From Alkaliphilus pronyensis (GTDB taxonomy: Bacteria > Bacillota > Clostridia > Peptostreptococcales > Natronincolaceae): a stretch of 64,000 nt of DNA. The stretch covers positions 31,393 through 95,392 of the forward strand of contig NZ_WBZC01000023.1 of assembly GCF_009017275.1 (NCBI RefSeq), read 5' to 3'. Below, piece after piece: positions 1 through 8,043 of the stretch; within the stretch, counting starts at the first letter, position 1, and the number at the start of each line of letters is the position of its first letter. The position numbers and the translations under genes are program-made. The notes under the pieces are model-generated. The model was not told where the DNA came from and searched no databases. It was given only the letters and a program-made list of their open reading frames with translations.

Positions 1-118
1 CTCCCTATTCTTTGGTAATTAATTATTATTTTAACATAGTATTCTATTGTTAACAAAATTTTTTTATACATATAGGTTTTCTACCCATAAAATATTTATA
101 CACTCTTATTTTCAACTA

Positions 119-2182
119 TTAACTGAATCCAACTTCTTCATAGAATTGCTCAAACTTTTCTTCAAGAGCCTTCTTTAAAATTGGATATTTTTCTAATGTT
201 AGGTCTGGGTCTTCTCTAAGTAATTCTGCCACTTGTTTTTCTACAGCTTTTAAAATTTTTACGTGCTTAAAGATATCTGCAATTTTTAGCTCTGGAAGAC
301 CGTGCTGTCGAATACCAAAGAATTCCCCTGGGCCTCTAAGGGCTAAATCCTTCTCTGAAATCACAAATCCATTGTTGGTTTCAACCATTATTTTAACCCT
401 TTCCTTTGCTATTTCACTTTTACAGTCATGTACTAATATGCAATAGGATTGGTGTGATCCTCTTCCAACTCGTCCCCTTAACTGGTGTAGCTGTGCTAAC
501 CCATATCTTTCTGAGTTTTCTATAAGCATTATAGTTGCATTTGGAACATTTACACCCACCTCTATAACTGTAGTCGAAACTAGTATATCTATTTCACCAT
601 TTTTAAAGGAAGTCATAACAGCCTCTTTTTCCCTAGCCTTCATTTTTCCATGAAGAAGTCCAACCCTATAATTTGTAAAAACAGTATTTTTCAACTCTTC
701 AGCAGTTTCGGTTGCTGAGTGGGCCTCTATTGCTTCGGATTCTTCAACCAATGGACATACGATGTATGCTTGTCGACCTTCATCAAGCTGTTTTTTTACA
801 AAGTCATAGGCCCTTCCCTTTTTATCTTCTTTTATTTCAACAGTTTTTATATCTTTTCTGCCGGGGGGTAATTCATCAATAATTGATATATCTAAATCTC
901 CATATAATATTAGTGCTAGTGTACGGGGTATTGGTGTAGCTGTCATTACTAAAAGATGTGGATCAACCCCTTTATTTACTAAGGCAGTCCTTTGTCTAAC
1001 TCCAAATCTATGCTGTTCGTCGGTTATAGCTAAAGCTAATTGCTTAAAATCTACAGCCTCTTGAATAATTGCATGGGTGCCTACTACTATATCAACACTC
1101 CCGTTGGCAATATCCTTTAGCAGAGTAGTTTTTTGTTGCTTTGTTAAGCTTCCAATCAGTAGACCAACCCTTATATTGAATTGACTGAGTAGCTGTGTTA
1201 ATGATTGATAATGCTGTTCAGCTAATATCTCTGTGGGGGCCATCATTACACCTTGATAACCATTTAATACACAAATGTATAAAGCTAATATTGCTATAAT
1301 AGTTTTTCCTGAGCCTACATCACCTTGCACAAGTCGATTCATAGGCGTAGGCCTTTGTATATCCTCTAGTATTTCATTTAAGGTTCTCATTTGTGAAGAG
1401 GTAAGCTTAAATGGTAAAGCATCCAAAAGCTGTAGGTATCCCTTCTTTTTTAAAGGTATTCCATTTTTAAATCTAGCAATGTTTTTCTTTATACCTGCTA
1501 ATCCCAATTGTAATAAAAAGAACTCATCAAATACAAGCCTATATTTAGAAACCTTTAATTGCTTTTCATTTAAGGGAAAATGAATATGCTTTAAAGCGAA
1601 GTCAAGATTGCAAAGTCTATTTTTTTTTCTTAACTCCTCAGGTATATGATCTTCAATATTATTTGAAGATAATTCTAAAACATAGCTTTGCATTGCTAAA
1701 AGCTGGTTTTGCTTTAGCCCTTCTGTAGCAGGATAAATAGGCACAATTCTATTTATCTTCACATCTTCATCGGTATCAATTTGTGAATAGGTAGGATTAA
1801 TCATCTCAAAACCATTTAAACCCCTTTTAGCTTCACCATTCACCATTATTTTGCTTCCTGCTTTTAATTGATTTCTTAGATATGGCATATTAAAAAAGGT
1901 TATAAATATTCTTCCAGTATCATCCTTTAATGCAAACTGTAATACCGTTAATCTTCTTCTGTTTTTTATTAAACGTCCCTGTCCAATTATTTCCCCGATT
2001 ATAGTAACCTTATCTCCAGCAACAAGCTGATTAATCTTCTTGATCCTTCTACGATCATCATAATCTCTAGGAAAGTGATATAATAGATCTAAAGGAGTAC
2101 TTATATTTAACTTAATTAACCGTTCTGCAGTTTTAGGTCCTACGCCCTTTAAAAACTGTATGTTTTGCTTCAGTATATCCAT
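119..2182 (-). CDS. recG: ATP-dependent DNA helicase RecG
   Basis: RecG is a superfamily 2 helicase that remodels stalled replication forks and branched recombination intermediates in the cytoplasm. The 687-residue product has the usual family length. It shows an N-terminal wedge/OB region beginning with a helix-hairpin-helix-like GVGPKTAERL (residues 14-23), a Walker A motif GDVGSGKT near residue 290, a Walker B DEQH box, TATPIPRTLA, and the motif VI region QLRGRVGRG. It is the last gene of the yloU-fakA-recG set, which is a common Firmicutes order. The start ATG has an adjacent GGGGTGATC-type ribosome site. No terminator hairpin is obvious in the 118 bases downstream. Confidence 0.97.
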   Translation of the reverse strand: MDILKQNIQFLKGVGPKTAERLIKLNISTPLDLLYHFPRDYDDRRRIKKINQLVAGDKVTIIGEIIGQGRLIKNRRRLTVLQFALKDDTGRIFITFFNMPYLRNQLKAGSKIMVNGEAKRGLNGFEMINPTYSQIDTDEDVKINRIVPIYPATEGLKQNQLLAMQSYVLELSSNNIEDHIPEELRKKNRLCNLDFALKHIHFPLNEKQLKVSKYRLVFDEFFLLQLGLAGIKKNIARFKNGIPLKKKGYLQLLDALPFKLTSSQMRTLNEILEDIQRPTPMNRLVQGDVGSGKTIIAILALYICVLNGYQGVMMAPTEILAEQHYQSLTQLLSQFNIRVGLLIGSLTKQQKTTLLKDIANGSVDIVVGTHAIIQEAVDFKQLALAITDEQHRFGVRQRTALVNKGVDPHLLVMTATPIPRTLALILYGDLDISIIDELPPGRKDIKTVEIKEDKKGRAYDFVKKQLDEGRQAYIVCPLVEESEAIEAHSATETAEELKNTVFTNYRVGLLHGKMKAREKEAVMTSFKNGEIDILVSTTVIEVGVNVPNATIMLIENSERYGLAQLHQLRGRVGRGSHQSYCILVHDCKSEIAKERVKIMVETNNGFVISEKDLALRGPGEFFGIRQHGLPELKIADIFKHVKILKAVEKQVAELLREDPDLTLEKYPILKKALEEKFEQFYEEVGFS

Positions 2183-2232
2183 ATGATCACCCCATGAACT
2201 TCAATGAATCTACTTTCTCTTTGTTACTTTAA

Positions 2233-2309
2233 AAACTCGGCACCCTAAGGTGATTTAGAGAAAGGCTGCAAGAGTCTGGCTTTTCCCTATACGCCCCGTT
2301 GCCGAGTTT
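2233..2309. repeat. Inverted-repeat element overlapping the 3' end of fakA
   Basis: AAACTCGGCA at 2233-2242 is repeated inverted as TGCCGAGTTT at 2300-2309. Between them lies a weaker internal pairing (AAAGGCT with GGCTTTT). On the minus strand the stem is followed by TTTTAAAG, so it may also act as the terminator of fakA. The fakA frame is translated through it before stopping at 2255. The adjacent sequence CTTTGTTACTT (2219-2229) also occurs beside a second palindromic element at 55188, which suggests a dispersed family. Confidence 0.6.
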
Positions 2310-3964
2310 AAGTACATGAAATCTATATAAAACTTTATATAATAATTTTTTTGCTCAATAGAAAATATATAATAATATAAAGGCTGACCTCCATAGTATA
2401 CTTCAATATCGCAATTGGGGTAAGTAGACTCTAATTCCTCTACTAAAGAATTAGCTTCATCCTCACCTATTTCTTTACCGTAAAATACTGTTATCATTTC
2501 ATGTTCATCTGTTACAAGCTTATCTAGTAGTGCAAGGGAAACTTCTCTCTTATTCTTACCTACAGATTTAATTTCACTGTTACCAATACCTAAAATATCC
2601 CCCGTAGATATTTCTACATCATTATAGTTTGTATCACGAACAGCATAGGTAATTTGACCCGTAGTAACATGCTTAATTGCTTCATTCATTTCCTCTTCAT
2701 TATCTTTATCGGATAATTCCATATTAAATGATAATAATGCTGCTATACCTTGAGGTACAGTCTTGGTAGGTATTACAATAATGTTTTTTGATGAAATTGA
2801 TTTTGCTTGATTGGCTGCCATTATAATATTGCTATTATTAGGCAATATAAAAATAGTTTCTGCCTCTATCTCATCTAATGCCTTAACAAAATCTTCTGTA
2901 CTGGGGTTCATTGTTTGACCGCCTTCGATAACATGGTCCACTCCAAAATCTTTGAAAATTTTAGTTAAGCCATCCCCCATAGTAACTGTTACCATACCAT
3001 GTTTTTTCTTTATCTTAGGTACACTCTTTAAAGCTTCTTCATTATCCTGTCTATACTGAAGCTTCATATTGTCAATTTTAATATCTGATAAATAACCTAC
3101 CTTTAAGGATTTCTCCATAACCTCTCCTGGGTTATTTGTATGTATATGTACCTTTACAAGGTTTTCATTTCCAACAACAAGTAAAGAGTCACCATACGGT
3201 GTAAAGGTATCCTTTAAAGCATCTATATTAGCATTCCTAGAGTTAATAATAAACTCAGTACAGTATGAAAACTTAATATTATCTATGTCTTCAATTTCAT
3301 GCTCTACAGTTGCTTTAACAACTTCATAATCATCGGTTTTAGTTATATTACCTGTTAATGCTCCTAAAGCGCCAATATATATGTATACTAGTCCTTTTCC
3401 ACCAGAATCAACAACTCCTGCATCCTTTAAGACCTTTAACATTTCAGGTGTTCGACTTAATGCATCTTCTGACTGTTGTATAACCTTTTCTAAAAAAATC
3501 ACTATATTCTTTTCTTCTTTTGCAATCTCTATTGCTTTTTCAGCGCTTTCTCGAGCTACAGTTAAGATTGTACCTTCAACTGGTTTCATTACTGCTTTAT
3601 AGGCAGTGTCAGATCCTGATTTTAAAGCTTTTGCTAAATCTACTGTAGAAAGCCTTTTCTTACCTTTAATTCCTTTTGCAAAGCCTCTAAATAACTGAGA
3701 TAAAATAACTCCTGAATTACCTCTTGCTCCCATTAAAGAGCCATTGGCTAATGCATTAGCTATGTCTTCTATTGATGTTGATGTGCATTTTTTAACCTCT
3801 TTTACAGCAGATTGAATTGTTAATGACATATTTGTACCTGTATCACCATCTGGTACAGGGAACACATTGAGGGAATTTATAATCTGCTTGTTTTTTTCTA
3901 GCGAATTGGCCCCTTCAATGATCATATCTCTTAGCCGTTGGTCATCTATATATTCTATTATCAA
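2255..3964 (-). CDS. fakA: Fatty acid kinase catalytic subunit FakA (YloV/DAK2 family)
   Basis: FakA phosphorylates fatty acids bound to FakB proteins and so feeds exogenous fatty acids into phospholipid synthesis. The N-terminal DhaK-L-like (DAK2) domain covers about residues 8-200 and includes the nucleotide-site motif DGDTGTNM (39-46) and the glycine-rich GARGNSGVILSQ. A C-terminal DegV-like/FakA2 region follows and ends in GGQPLYYYIFSIE, where most family members stop. Here the frame runs on for about 32 residues into an inverted-repeat element (2233-2309), so the C terminus is abnormal. The gene follows yloU closely (17-bp gap). Confidence 0.93.
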   Translation of the reverse strand: MIIEYIDDQRLRDMIIEGANSLEKNKQIINSLNVFPVPDGDTGTNMSLTIQSAVKEVKKCTSTSIEDIANALANGSLMGARGNSGVILSQLFRGFAKGIKGKKRLSTVDLAKALKSGSDTAYKAVMKPVEGTILTVARESAEKAIEIAKEEKNIVIFLEKVIQQSEDALSRTPEMLKVLKDAGVVDSGGKGLVYIYIGALGALTGNITKTDDYEVVKATVEHEIEDIDNIKFSYCTEFIINSRNANIDALKDTFTPYGDSLLVVGNENLVKVHIHTNNPGEVMEKSLKVGYLSDIKIDNMKLQYRQDNEEALKSVPKIKKKHGMVTVTMGDGLTKIFKDFGVDHVIEGGQTMNPSTEDFVKALDEIEAETIFILPNNSNIIMAANQAKSISSKNIIVIPTKTVPQGIAALLSFNMELSDKDNEEEMNEAIKHVTTGQITYAVRDTNYNDVEISTGDILGIGNSEIKSVGKNKREVSLALLDKLVTDEHEMITVFYGKEIGEDEANSLVEELESTYPNCDIEVYYGGQPLYYYIFSIEQKNYYIKFYIDFMYLNSATGRIGKSQTLAAFL

Positions 3965-3981
3965 GCCTAGTACCTCCTTAG

Positions 3982-4338
3982 CTACTTTTCTATTCGAACA
4001 CCTTGAACGTTTATGTTTACTTTTTTAACATTCATTCCTGTTAAGTGTTCAATATTATATTTTACTTTTTCTATAATGTTATTTGCAACAACAGAAATCC
4101 TTGTACCAAACTCTACAATTACAAATAAGTCGACAACAATTGTATCATCGTACGTATGTACCTTTACACCCTTACTAGAATGTTCCCGCATAAGTAATTC
4201 AACTAGTCCTCCAGTAGCAGATTTAGCTGCCATACCTACTAAACCATAGCATTCCATGGCAGATGCTCCTGCAATTGAGGCTAGAACTTGGTCATCAATA
4301 ATGATAGTACCTAATTTATTAGTCAACTTTCCAGGCAT
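3982..4338 (-). CDS. yloU: Asp23/Gls24 family envelope stress protein (YloU)
   Basis: This is a 118-residue Asp23/Gls24 (DUF322) protein. The family is linked to membrane-associated lipid metabolism and alkaline/envelope stress, and yloU is almost always beside fakA in Firmicutes. The whole protein is one domain with the characteristic ASIAGASAMECYGLVGMA near the N terminus and VNINVQGVRI at the end. It has no signal peptide or membrane segment. It is the first gene of the yloU-fakA-recG operon, preceded by AAGGAGGATTAGC on the minus strand, and lies divergent from rpmB across a 630-bp repeat-filled gap. Confidence 0.93.
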   Translation of the reverse strand: MPGKLTNKLGTIIIDDQVLASIAGASAMECYGLVGMAAKSATGGLVELLMREHSSKGVKVHTYDDTIVVDLFVIVEFGTRISVVANNIIEKVKYNIEHLTGMNVKKVNINVQGVRIEK

Positions 4339-4389
4339 AAGCTAATCCTCCTTAATATTGTTATAGTCATAAAGCTAAAACCCTAACTG

Positions 4390-4760
4390 TTTTATTGTTT
4401 TATTTAAATTTTAATTTTAAACTCTTAACTCTTAATTATGATTTGTAATTTTTAATTTTTAATTATGTCTTTTAGTTTATCATTTACCTTTTTCATTTAA
4501 TTTTCAATTTTCAACTTAATCTTTTATCATTATGTTTTAACTCTTCACTCTTAATTTTTAATTTTTCACTTTTCACTTTTCACTTTTCACTTTTAACTTT
4601 CTTTTTATGGTTTTTCACTTATTCCCTATTCCTTATTACCTATTCCTTATTACTTGCTTTTGTAGTTTCCAACTTTCCAACTTTCCATTTTTTTTAAATC
4701 TTTTCATTACTCATTACTCATTACTCATTACTCATTGCTCATTACTAATTACTAATTGTT
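4390..4760. repeat. Array of degenerate 7-bp tandem repeats
   Basis: This AT-rich stretch is made of runs with a 7-base period whose unit drifts: TAACTCT-type units, then TCACTTT repeated four times (about 4564-4592), then CCTTATT-type units, then TTACTCA repeated four times with a final TTGCTCA (about 4706-4742). It fills the gap between yloU and rpmB. No gene-like ORF is supported inside. The same units recur at 5500-5835 and at the end of the window. Confidence 0.85.
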
Positions 4761-4971
4761 TTTGCCCATACTCATAATTTTTATATATCAATATTGTATA
4801 TGAATTAATAAAAATCTTCAACTAAAAAGCGAATAACATGCGAATTAATGTAAAAAATCCTATTATTATATAATGTTTAAGAATAAAAAATATATATTTA
4901 TTGCAAAAATAGTACCAATGTGATAATATAATAATGTTTTTAAGTTGCCCTTGATTGAAGGAGGTGTTATC

Positions 4972-5163
4972 ATGGCAAAAGTATGTGATGTATGTGGTAA
5001 AGGAAAGGTTTTCGGAAACCAAGTAAGTCACTCAAACCGTCATTCAAAAAGAACCTGGTCTCCTAATTTAAGAAGAGTCAGAGCTATTATTAACGGTACT
5101 CCAAAAAGAGTTAGCGTATGTACAAGATGTTTACGTACAGGAAAAGTTGAAAGAGCTTTATAA
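4972..5163 (+). CDS. rpmB: 50S ribosomal protein L28
   Basis: L28 is a 63-residue structural protein of the large ribosomal subunit. The sequence starts MAKVCDVCGKGKVFGNQVSHS and contains a second Cys pair CTRC near the end, so this is the zinc-binding (four-Cys) form. The ATG at 4972 is chosen over an upstream in-frame start because it has GGAGGTG at the right distance. The gene is monocistronic on plus, opposite to its neighbours, as in many Firmicutes where rpmB and yloU diverge. Confidence 0.97.
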   Translation: MAKVCDVCGKGKVFGNQVSHSNRHSKRTWSPNLRRVRAIINGTPKRVSVCTRCLRTGKVERAL

Positions 5164-5186
5164 TTAAAATTTGCCACAAATGATAT

Positions 5187-5213
5187 AAAAGCCACCTTCA
5201 GGTAGGCTTTTTA
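5187..5213 (+). terminator. Rho-independent terminator of rpmB
   Basis: The hairpin AAAAGCCACCT-TC-AGGTAGGCTTTTT lies 23 bases after the rpmB stop and ends in a T-rich tract. Because the stem is nearly symmetric it could also stop minus-strand transcripts of the small gene at 5221. Confidence 0.8.
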
Positions 5214-5220
5214 TATTTTC

Positions 5221-5382
5221 TTAAATTTGAAATATTATTATTCCCAAAATAATTAAACCACAGCCAAGCAAGAATATCCATGCTTTAAAGGGTATTAAGT
5301 AAACAAAAATCACAACACCTATACCACAGCATACTAAACCCATAAAATTCCACAATGAAAAATGCCTTCTTTTTTTGTACAT
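5221..5382 (-). CDS. Small two-helix membrane protein (53 aa), function unknown
   Basis: A 53-residue ORF starts MYKKRRHFSLWNF, with a positively charged head followed by two hydrophobic segments (about 14-30 and 36-52) separated by a short polar turn. The start has an AAGGTGAT ribosome site eight bases upstream. The next signal upstream on the same strand is a strong terminator (5425-5471), so the gene probably has its own promoter. I do not recognise the family. The arrangement of head and helices suggests a small integral membrane protein. Confidence 0.6.
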   Translation of the reverse strand: MYKKRRHFSLWNFMGLVCCGIGVVIFVYLIPFKAWIFLLGCGLIILGIIIFQI

Positions 5383-5424
5383 ATAATCACCTTCTTAAAT
5401 AGGTTCTCATATTATACTATGCAC

Positions 5425-5471
5425 AAAAAAATAAAACTGCTACAGTTTTTTTATGCAGTTTTATTTTTTAA
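5425..5471 (-). terminator. Rho-independent terminator hairpin
   Basis: AAAAAATAAAACTGC pairs with GCAGTTTTATTTTTT around an internal ACAGTTTTTTTA loop. On the minus strand the stem is followed by a T-run. It is the first terminator after thiN, but lies beyond the heptamer array. Confidence 0.65.
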
Positions 5472-5499
5472 ATTTGCTATTGGGTTTTCTTTTGTCTTT

Positions 5500-5835
5500 T
5501 CATTCAACATTCAACATTTCTTTTATGTTTTTAACTCTTAACTCTTAACTCTTCACTCTTAATTTTTGACTCTTAACTCTTAACTCTTCACTCTTCACTC
5601 TTAATTTTTAACTCTTAACTCTTTATCTTTAATTAGCTCCTTATTCCCTATTATTTATTCCTTATTCCCTTTTCCCTATTACTTATTACTTATTCCTTAT
5701 TCCCTATTCCCTATTCCCTATTCCCTATTCCTTATTACTTGCTTTTGTAGTTTTTAATTTTTCACTTTTAACTTTTAACTATGTCTTCCTGTTTTCCATT
5801 TTTAATTTTTCACTTTTAACTTTTAATTCTACTAG
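5500..5835. repeat. Second array of degenerate 7-bp tandem repeats
   Basis: Units include TAACTCT/TCACTCT (about 5530-5630) and CCCTATT repeated four times followed by CCTTATT (about 5700-5735), then TTAACTT/TCACTTT forms up to the thiN stop. The period is seven bases throughout. The sequence ATTACTTGCTTTTGTAGTTT at about 5731-5750 is shared with the first array at about 4647-4666 and, slightly altered, with the window end. No ORF of note is present. Confidence 0.85.
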
Positions 5836-5839
5836 CTCC

Positions 5840-6472
5840 CTATTCCCATGATATAATCACCAGCAAAACTCCATCCTTAACAGTTATTTTTCCTTTTTTA
5901 CTTAATAGTCTATTACTAATGCCAATAGAGCTACCTCTACTAATATCATAATTATTTAGTGGATATTCCATACCCTCTAGGGTTACTCCCTTTACACAGC
6001 TGGATAATGGAATAATTGATACATTTGCATCTGTAGCTTCAACTTCAAGCTCACTGTTTGTAATTGTAGCAATATTTTTTTCATCCATTAGAGCCCCTTT
6101 TATGCCCATCTCAAGCAGCCTATTAAGTAGCATTAGGTTGCCTAAGCTGTGATCCCACCTAGAACCCATACATCCAACAATGGTTATTAATTGTGGATTC
6201 AGAGCTATAGCATAATCTAGTGCAATATCAGTATCTGTTTTATCCTTTCTTGTGGAGTATCTTTCAACCTTTACTCCTTCATTAAGCATCCAATTCATAT
6301 CTTTTTTTGATATAGAATCAAAATCCCCCAATAGTAGATTAGGCCTTTTATGAAGGCTTACTAAATATTTTGCTGCTCCATCTGCACATATAATATATGA
6401 ATGCTGTTTTATTTGACTCTCTAAAAAATCCATGCTGCTTATATGACCATTAGCTATTATTAAAACCTTCAT
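5840..6472 (-). CDS. thiN: Thiamine pyrophosphokinase
   Basis: ThiN transfers pyrophosphate from ATP to thiamine to make the cofactor thiamine diphosphate. The 210-residue protein carries the family motifs CADGAAKYL (start of the catalytic domain), LLGDFDSI, RKDKTDTDIALDYA and GCMGSRWDHSLGNL. A C-terminal beta-domain follows that binds thiamine. The ATG at 6472 lies just after the rpe stop; an upstream in-frame ATG inside rpe (6487) is possible but badly placed for a ribosome site. It completes a prpC-prkC-rsgA-rpe-thiN run, the usual clostridial order. Confidence 0.95.
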   Translation of the reverse strand: MKVLIIANGHISSMDFLESQIKQHSYIICADGAAKYLVSLHKRPNLLLGDFDSISKKDMNWMLNEGVKVERYSTRKDKTDTDIALDYAIALNPQLITIVGCMGSRWDHSLGNLMLLNRLLEMGIKGALMDEKNIATITNSELEVEATDANVSIIPLSSCVKGVTLEGMEYPLNNYDISRGSSIGISNRLLSKKGKITVKDGVLLVIISWE

Positions 6473-6473
6473 T

Positions 6474-7130
6474 TTATACAGTTCCATTCCTTTTCATAAG
6501 CTCAACAGTATAAGGTATATTAGGGCTGTTAAAAATAGCACTTCCAGCCACTATAACATTTGCACCAGCAGAAGTAACTAGATTAATATTATCAGGGCTA
6601 ATACCTCCATCTACTTGAATATCTATGTCTAACCCTTTATCCTTTATCATTGTGCTTAGTTTTTTAATTTTAGGGAGTGTAGCTTCAATAAGCTTTTGTC
6701 CTCCAAAACCAGGGTTTACAGTCATAATTAGTACCATATCAAGGTCTGCTAACACATAATCAAGCACATTTAATGGAGTGGCAGGGTTTAATGCTACACA
6801 GGCCTTTATTCCATGCTGTTTTATAAGTTGAATTGTTCTATGAAGGTGAATACAGGCTTCACTATGAACAGATATTATATCGGCACCGGCCTTTATAAAA
6901 TCTGGAATATATTTATCGGGGTTTTCTATCATTAAATGGACATCAAATGGAAGCTTAGTTTTGTCCTTTAAGCTATTTACCACTAAAGGCCCTATTGTTA
7001 TATTAGGTACAAAATGTCCATCCATTACATCAATATGTAGCATATGACATCCTGCTGCTTCTACAGTGTTTACATCATCTATAAGCTTTGAGAAATCTGC
7101 AGACAGAATTGAGGGTGCGATTTTTATCAT
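6474..7130 (-). CDS. rpe: Ribulose-phosphate 3-epimerase
   Basis: Rpe interconverts ribulose-5-phosphate and xylulose-5-phosphate in the pentose phosphate pathway. The 218-residue TIM barrel has the expected landmarks: [10 protein letters not shown] at the N terminus, metal-ligand [12 protein letters not shown] (first His and Asp), [17 protein letters not shown] and the second Asp in QVDGGI. It follows rsgA by 3 bases and abuts thiN, so all three are co-transcribed. Confidence 0.97.
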   Translation of the reverse strand: MIKIAPSILSADFSKLIDDVNTVEAAGCHMLHIDVMDGHFVPNITIGPLVVNSLKDKTKLPFDVHLMIENPDKYIPDFIKAGADIISVHSEACIHLHRTIQLIKQHGIKACVALNPATPLNVLDYVLADLDMVLIMTVNPGFGGQKLIEATLPKIKKLSTMIKDKGLDIDIQVDGGISPDNINLVTSAGANVIVAGSAIFNSPNIPYTVELMKRNGTV

Positions 7131-7133
7131 AGT

Positions 7134-8012
7134 TTAGTACCTCCTGTTTGATCTTATTTCTTCTAATAATTGCAGATAGCTTTCATATCGTTCCTTAGCA
7201 ATTAAATTATCTTCTACTGCCTTTTTTACAGAACAGCTTGGTTCGTTTTCATGTAGACAAGAAGAAAACCTACAATTACCTGCTAAGCTACGTAGCTCTG
7301 GAAAACAATATTGAAGCTCTGCTTCTTCAGTAAAATCAATCTTTAACGAGCTAAAGCCTGGGGTATCAACTACCCAGCCCCGTTGATTTAACGGAATTAA
7401 CTCAACATGTCGGGTTGTATGCTTACCCCTTTCATTTTTTGTACTTAAGCCACCAGTTTGCAAATGTATATTTGATTGTACTTGATTAAGCAGAGTAGAC
7501 TTTCCAACCCCTGAAGGGCCAGCAAAAACTGATACCTTTCCACATAAAGCCCTCTTTAGCTTTTCAATACCATCACTATTTTCCTTTGTGGCTAGTAAAA
7601 CTTTGTAGCCAGCCTTTTCGTATATATCAACCATCCACATGTAATCCTTCTGTTGCTGAAGATCAATTTTGTTAAAGCAAATAATAATATCTAGCATTTG
7701 ACCTTCAGCGAGAACTAAAAATCTATTCAGTAAAGAGAGATTGGGTTCTGGTTGGGTTATGGCAAAAACAACAACTGCTTGATCTACATTTACAACTGGA
7801 GGTCTAATTAGCTCATTTTTTCTCTGTAATATTTCTTCAACCATACCTAGTTTTTCTTCTTGATTAAGTATTGAAAAATGTACTTTATCTCCCACCATTG
7901 GAGTTTCATTGTTTTTACGCAGAATTCCCCTTGCCTTACACTCATAAATATTTATACTATCATCTACATAGTAGAAGCCACCAATACCCTTTATGATTCT
8001 TCCCTCTTTCAT
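7134..8012 (-). CDS. rsgA: Small ribosomal subunit biogenesis GTPase RsgA
   Basis: RsgA is a circularly permuted GTPase that checks late 30S maturation. After an N-terminal OB fold (about 1-70), the G motifs come in the permuted order: G4 NKID (114-117), then G1 GPSGVGKST (165-173), then G3 DTPG (216-219). A C-terminal zinc site follows, formed by C247, C252, H254 and C260. At 292 residues it is full length. It sits between prkC and rpe, typical for Firmicutes, where PrkC-type kinases are known to phosphorylate RsgA/CpgA. Confidence 0.96.
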   Translation of the reverse strand: MKEGRIIKGIGGFYYVDDSINIYECKARGILRKNNETPMVGDKVHFSILNQEEKLGMVEEILQRKNELIRPPVVNVDQAVVVFAITQPEPNLSLLNRFLVLAEGQMLDIIICFNKIDLQQQKDYMWMVDIYEKAGYKVLLATKENSDGIEKLKRALCGKVSVFAGPSGVGKSTLLNQVQSNIHLQTGGLSTKNERGKHTTRHVELIPLNQRGWVVDTPGFSSLKIDFTEEAELQYCFPELRSLAGNCRFSSCLHENEPSCSVKKAVEDNLIAKERYESYLQLLEEIRSNRRY

Positions 8013-8043
8013 GAAAAACCTCCCTTAACCAGCTATTTATCAT

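Noticed and set aside
4822..5031. 69-codon minus-strand ORF covering the rpmB start
   Set aside because: It is antisense to the rpmB ribosome site and coding start, has low-complexity composition and no ribosome site of its own.
4390..5835. CRISPR array
   Set aside because: The repeats are 7 bp, contiguous and drifting, with no unique spacers and no cas genes nearby.
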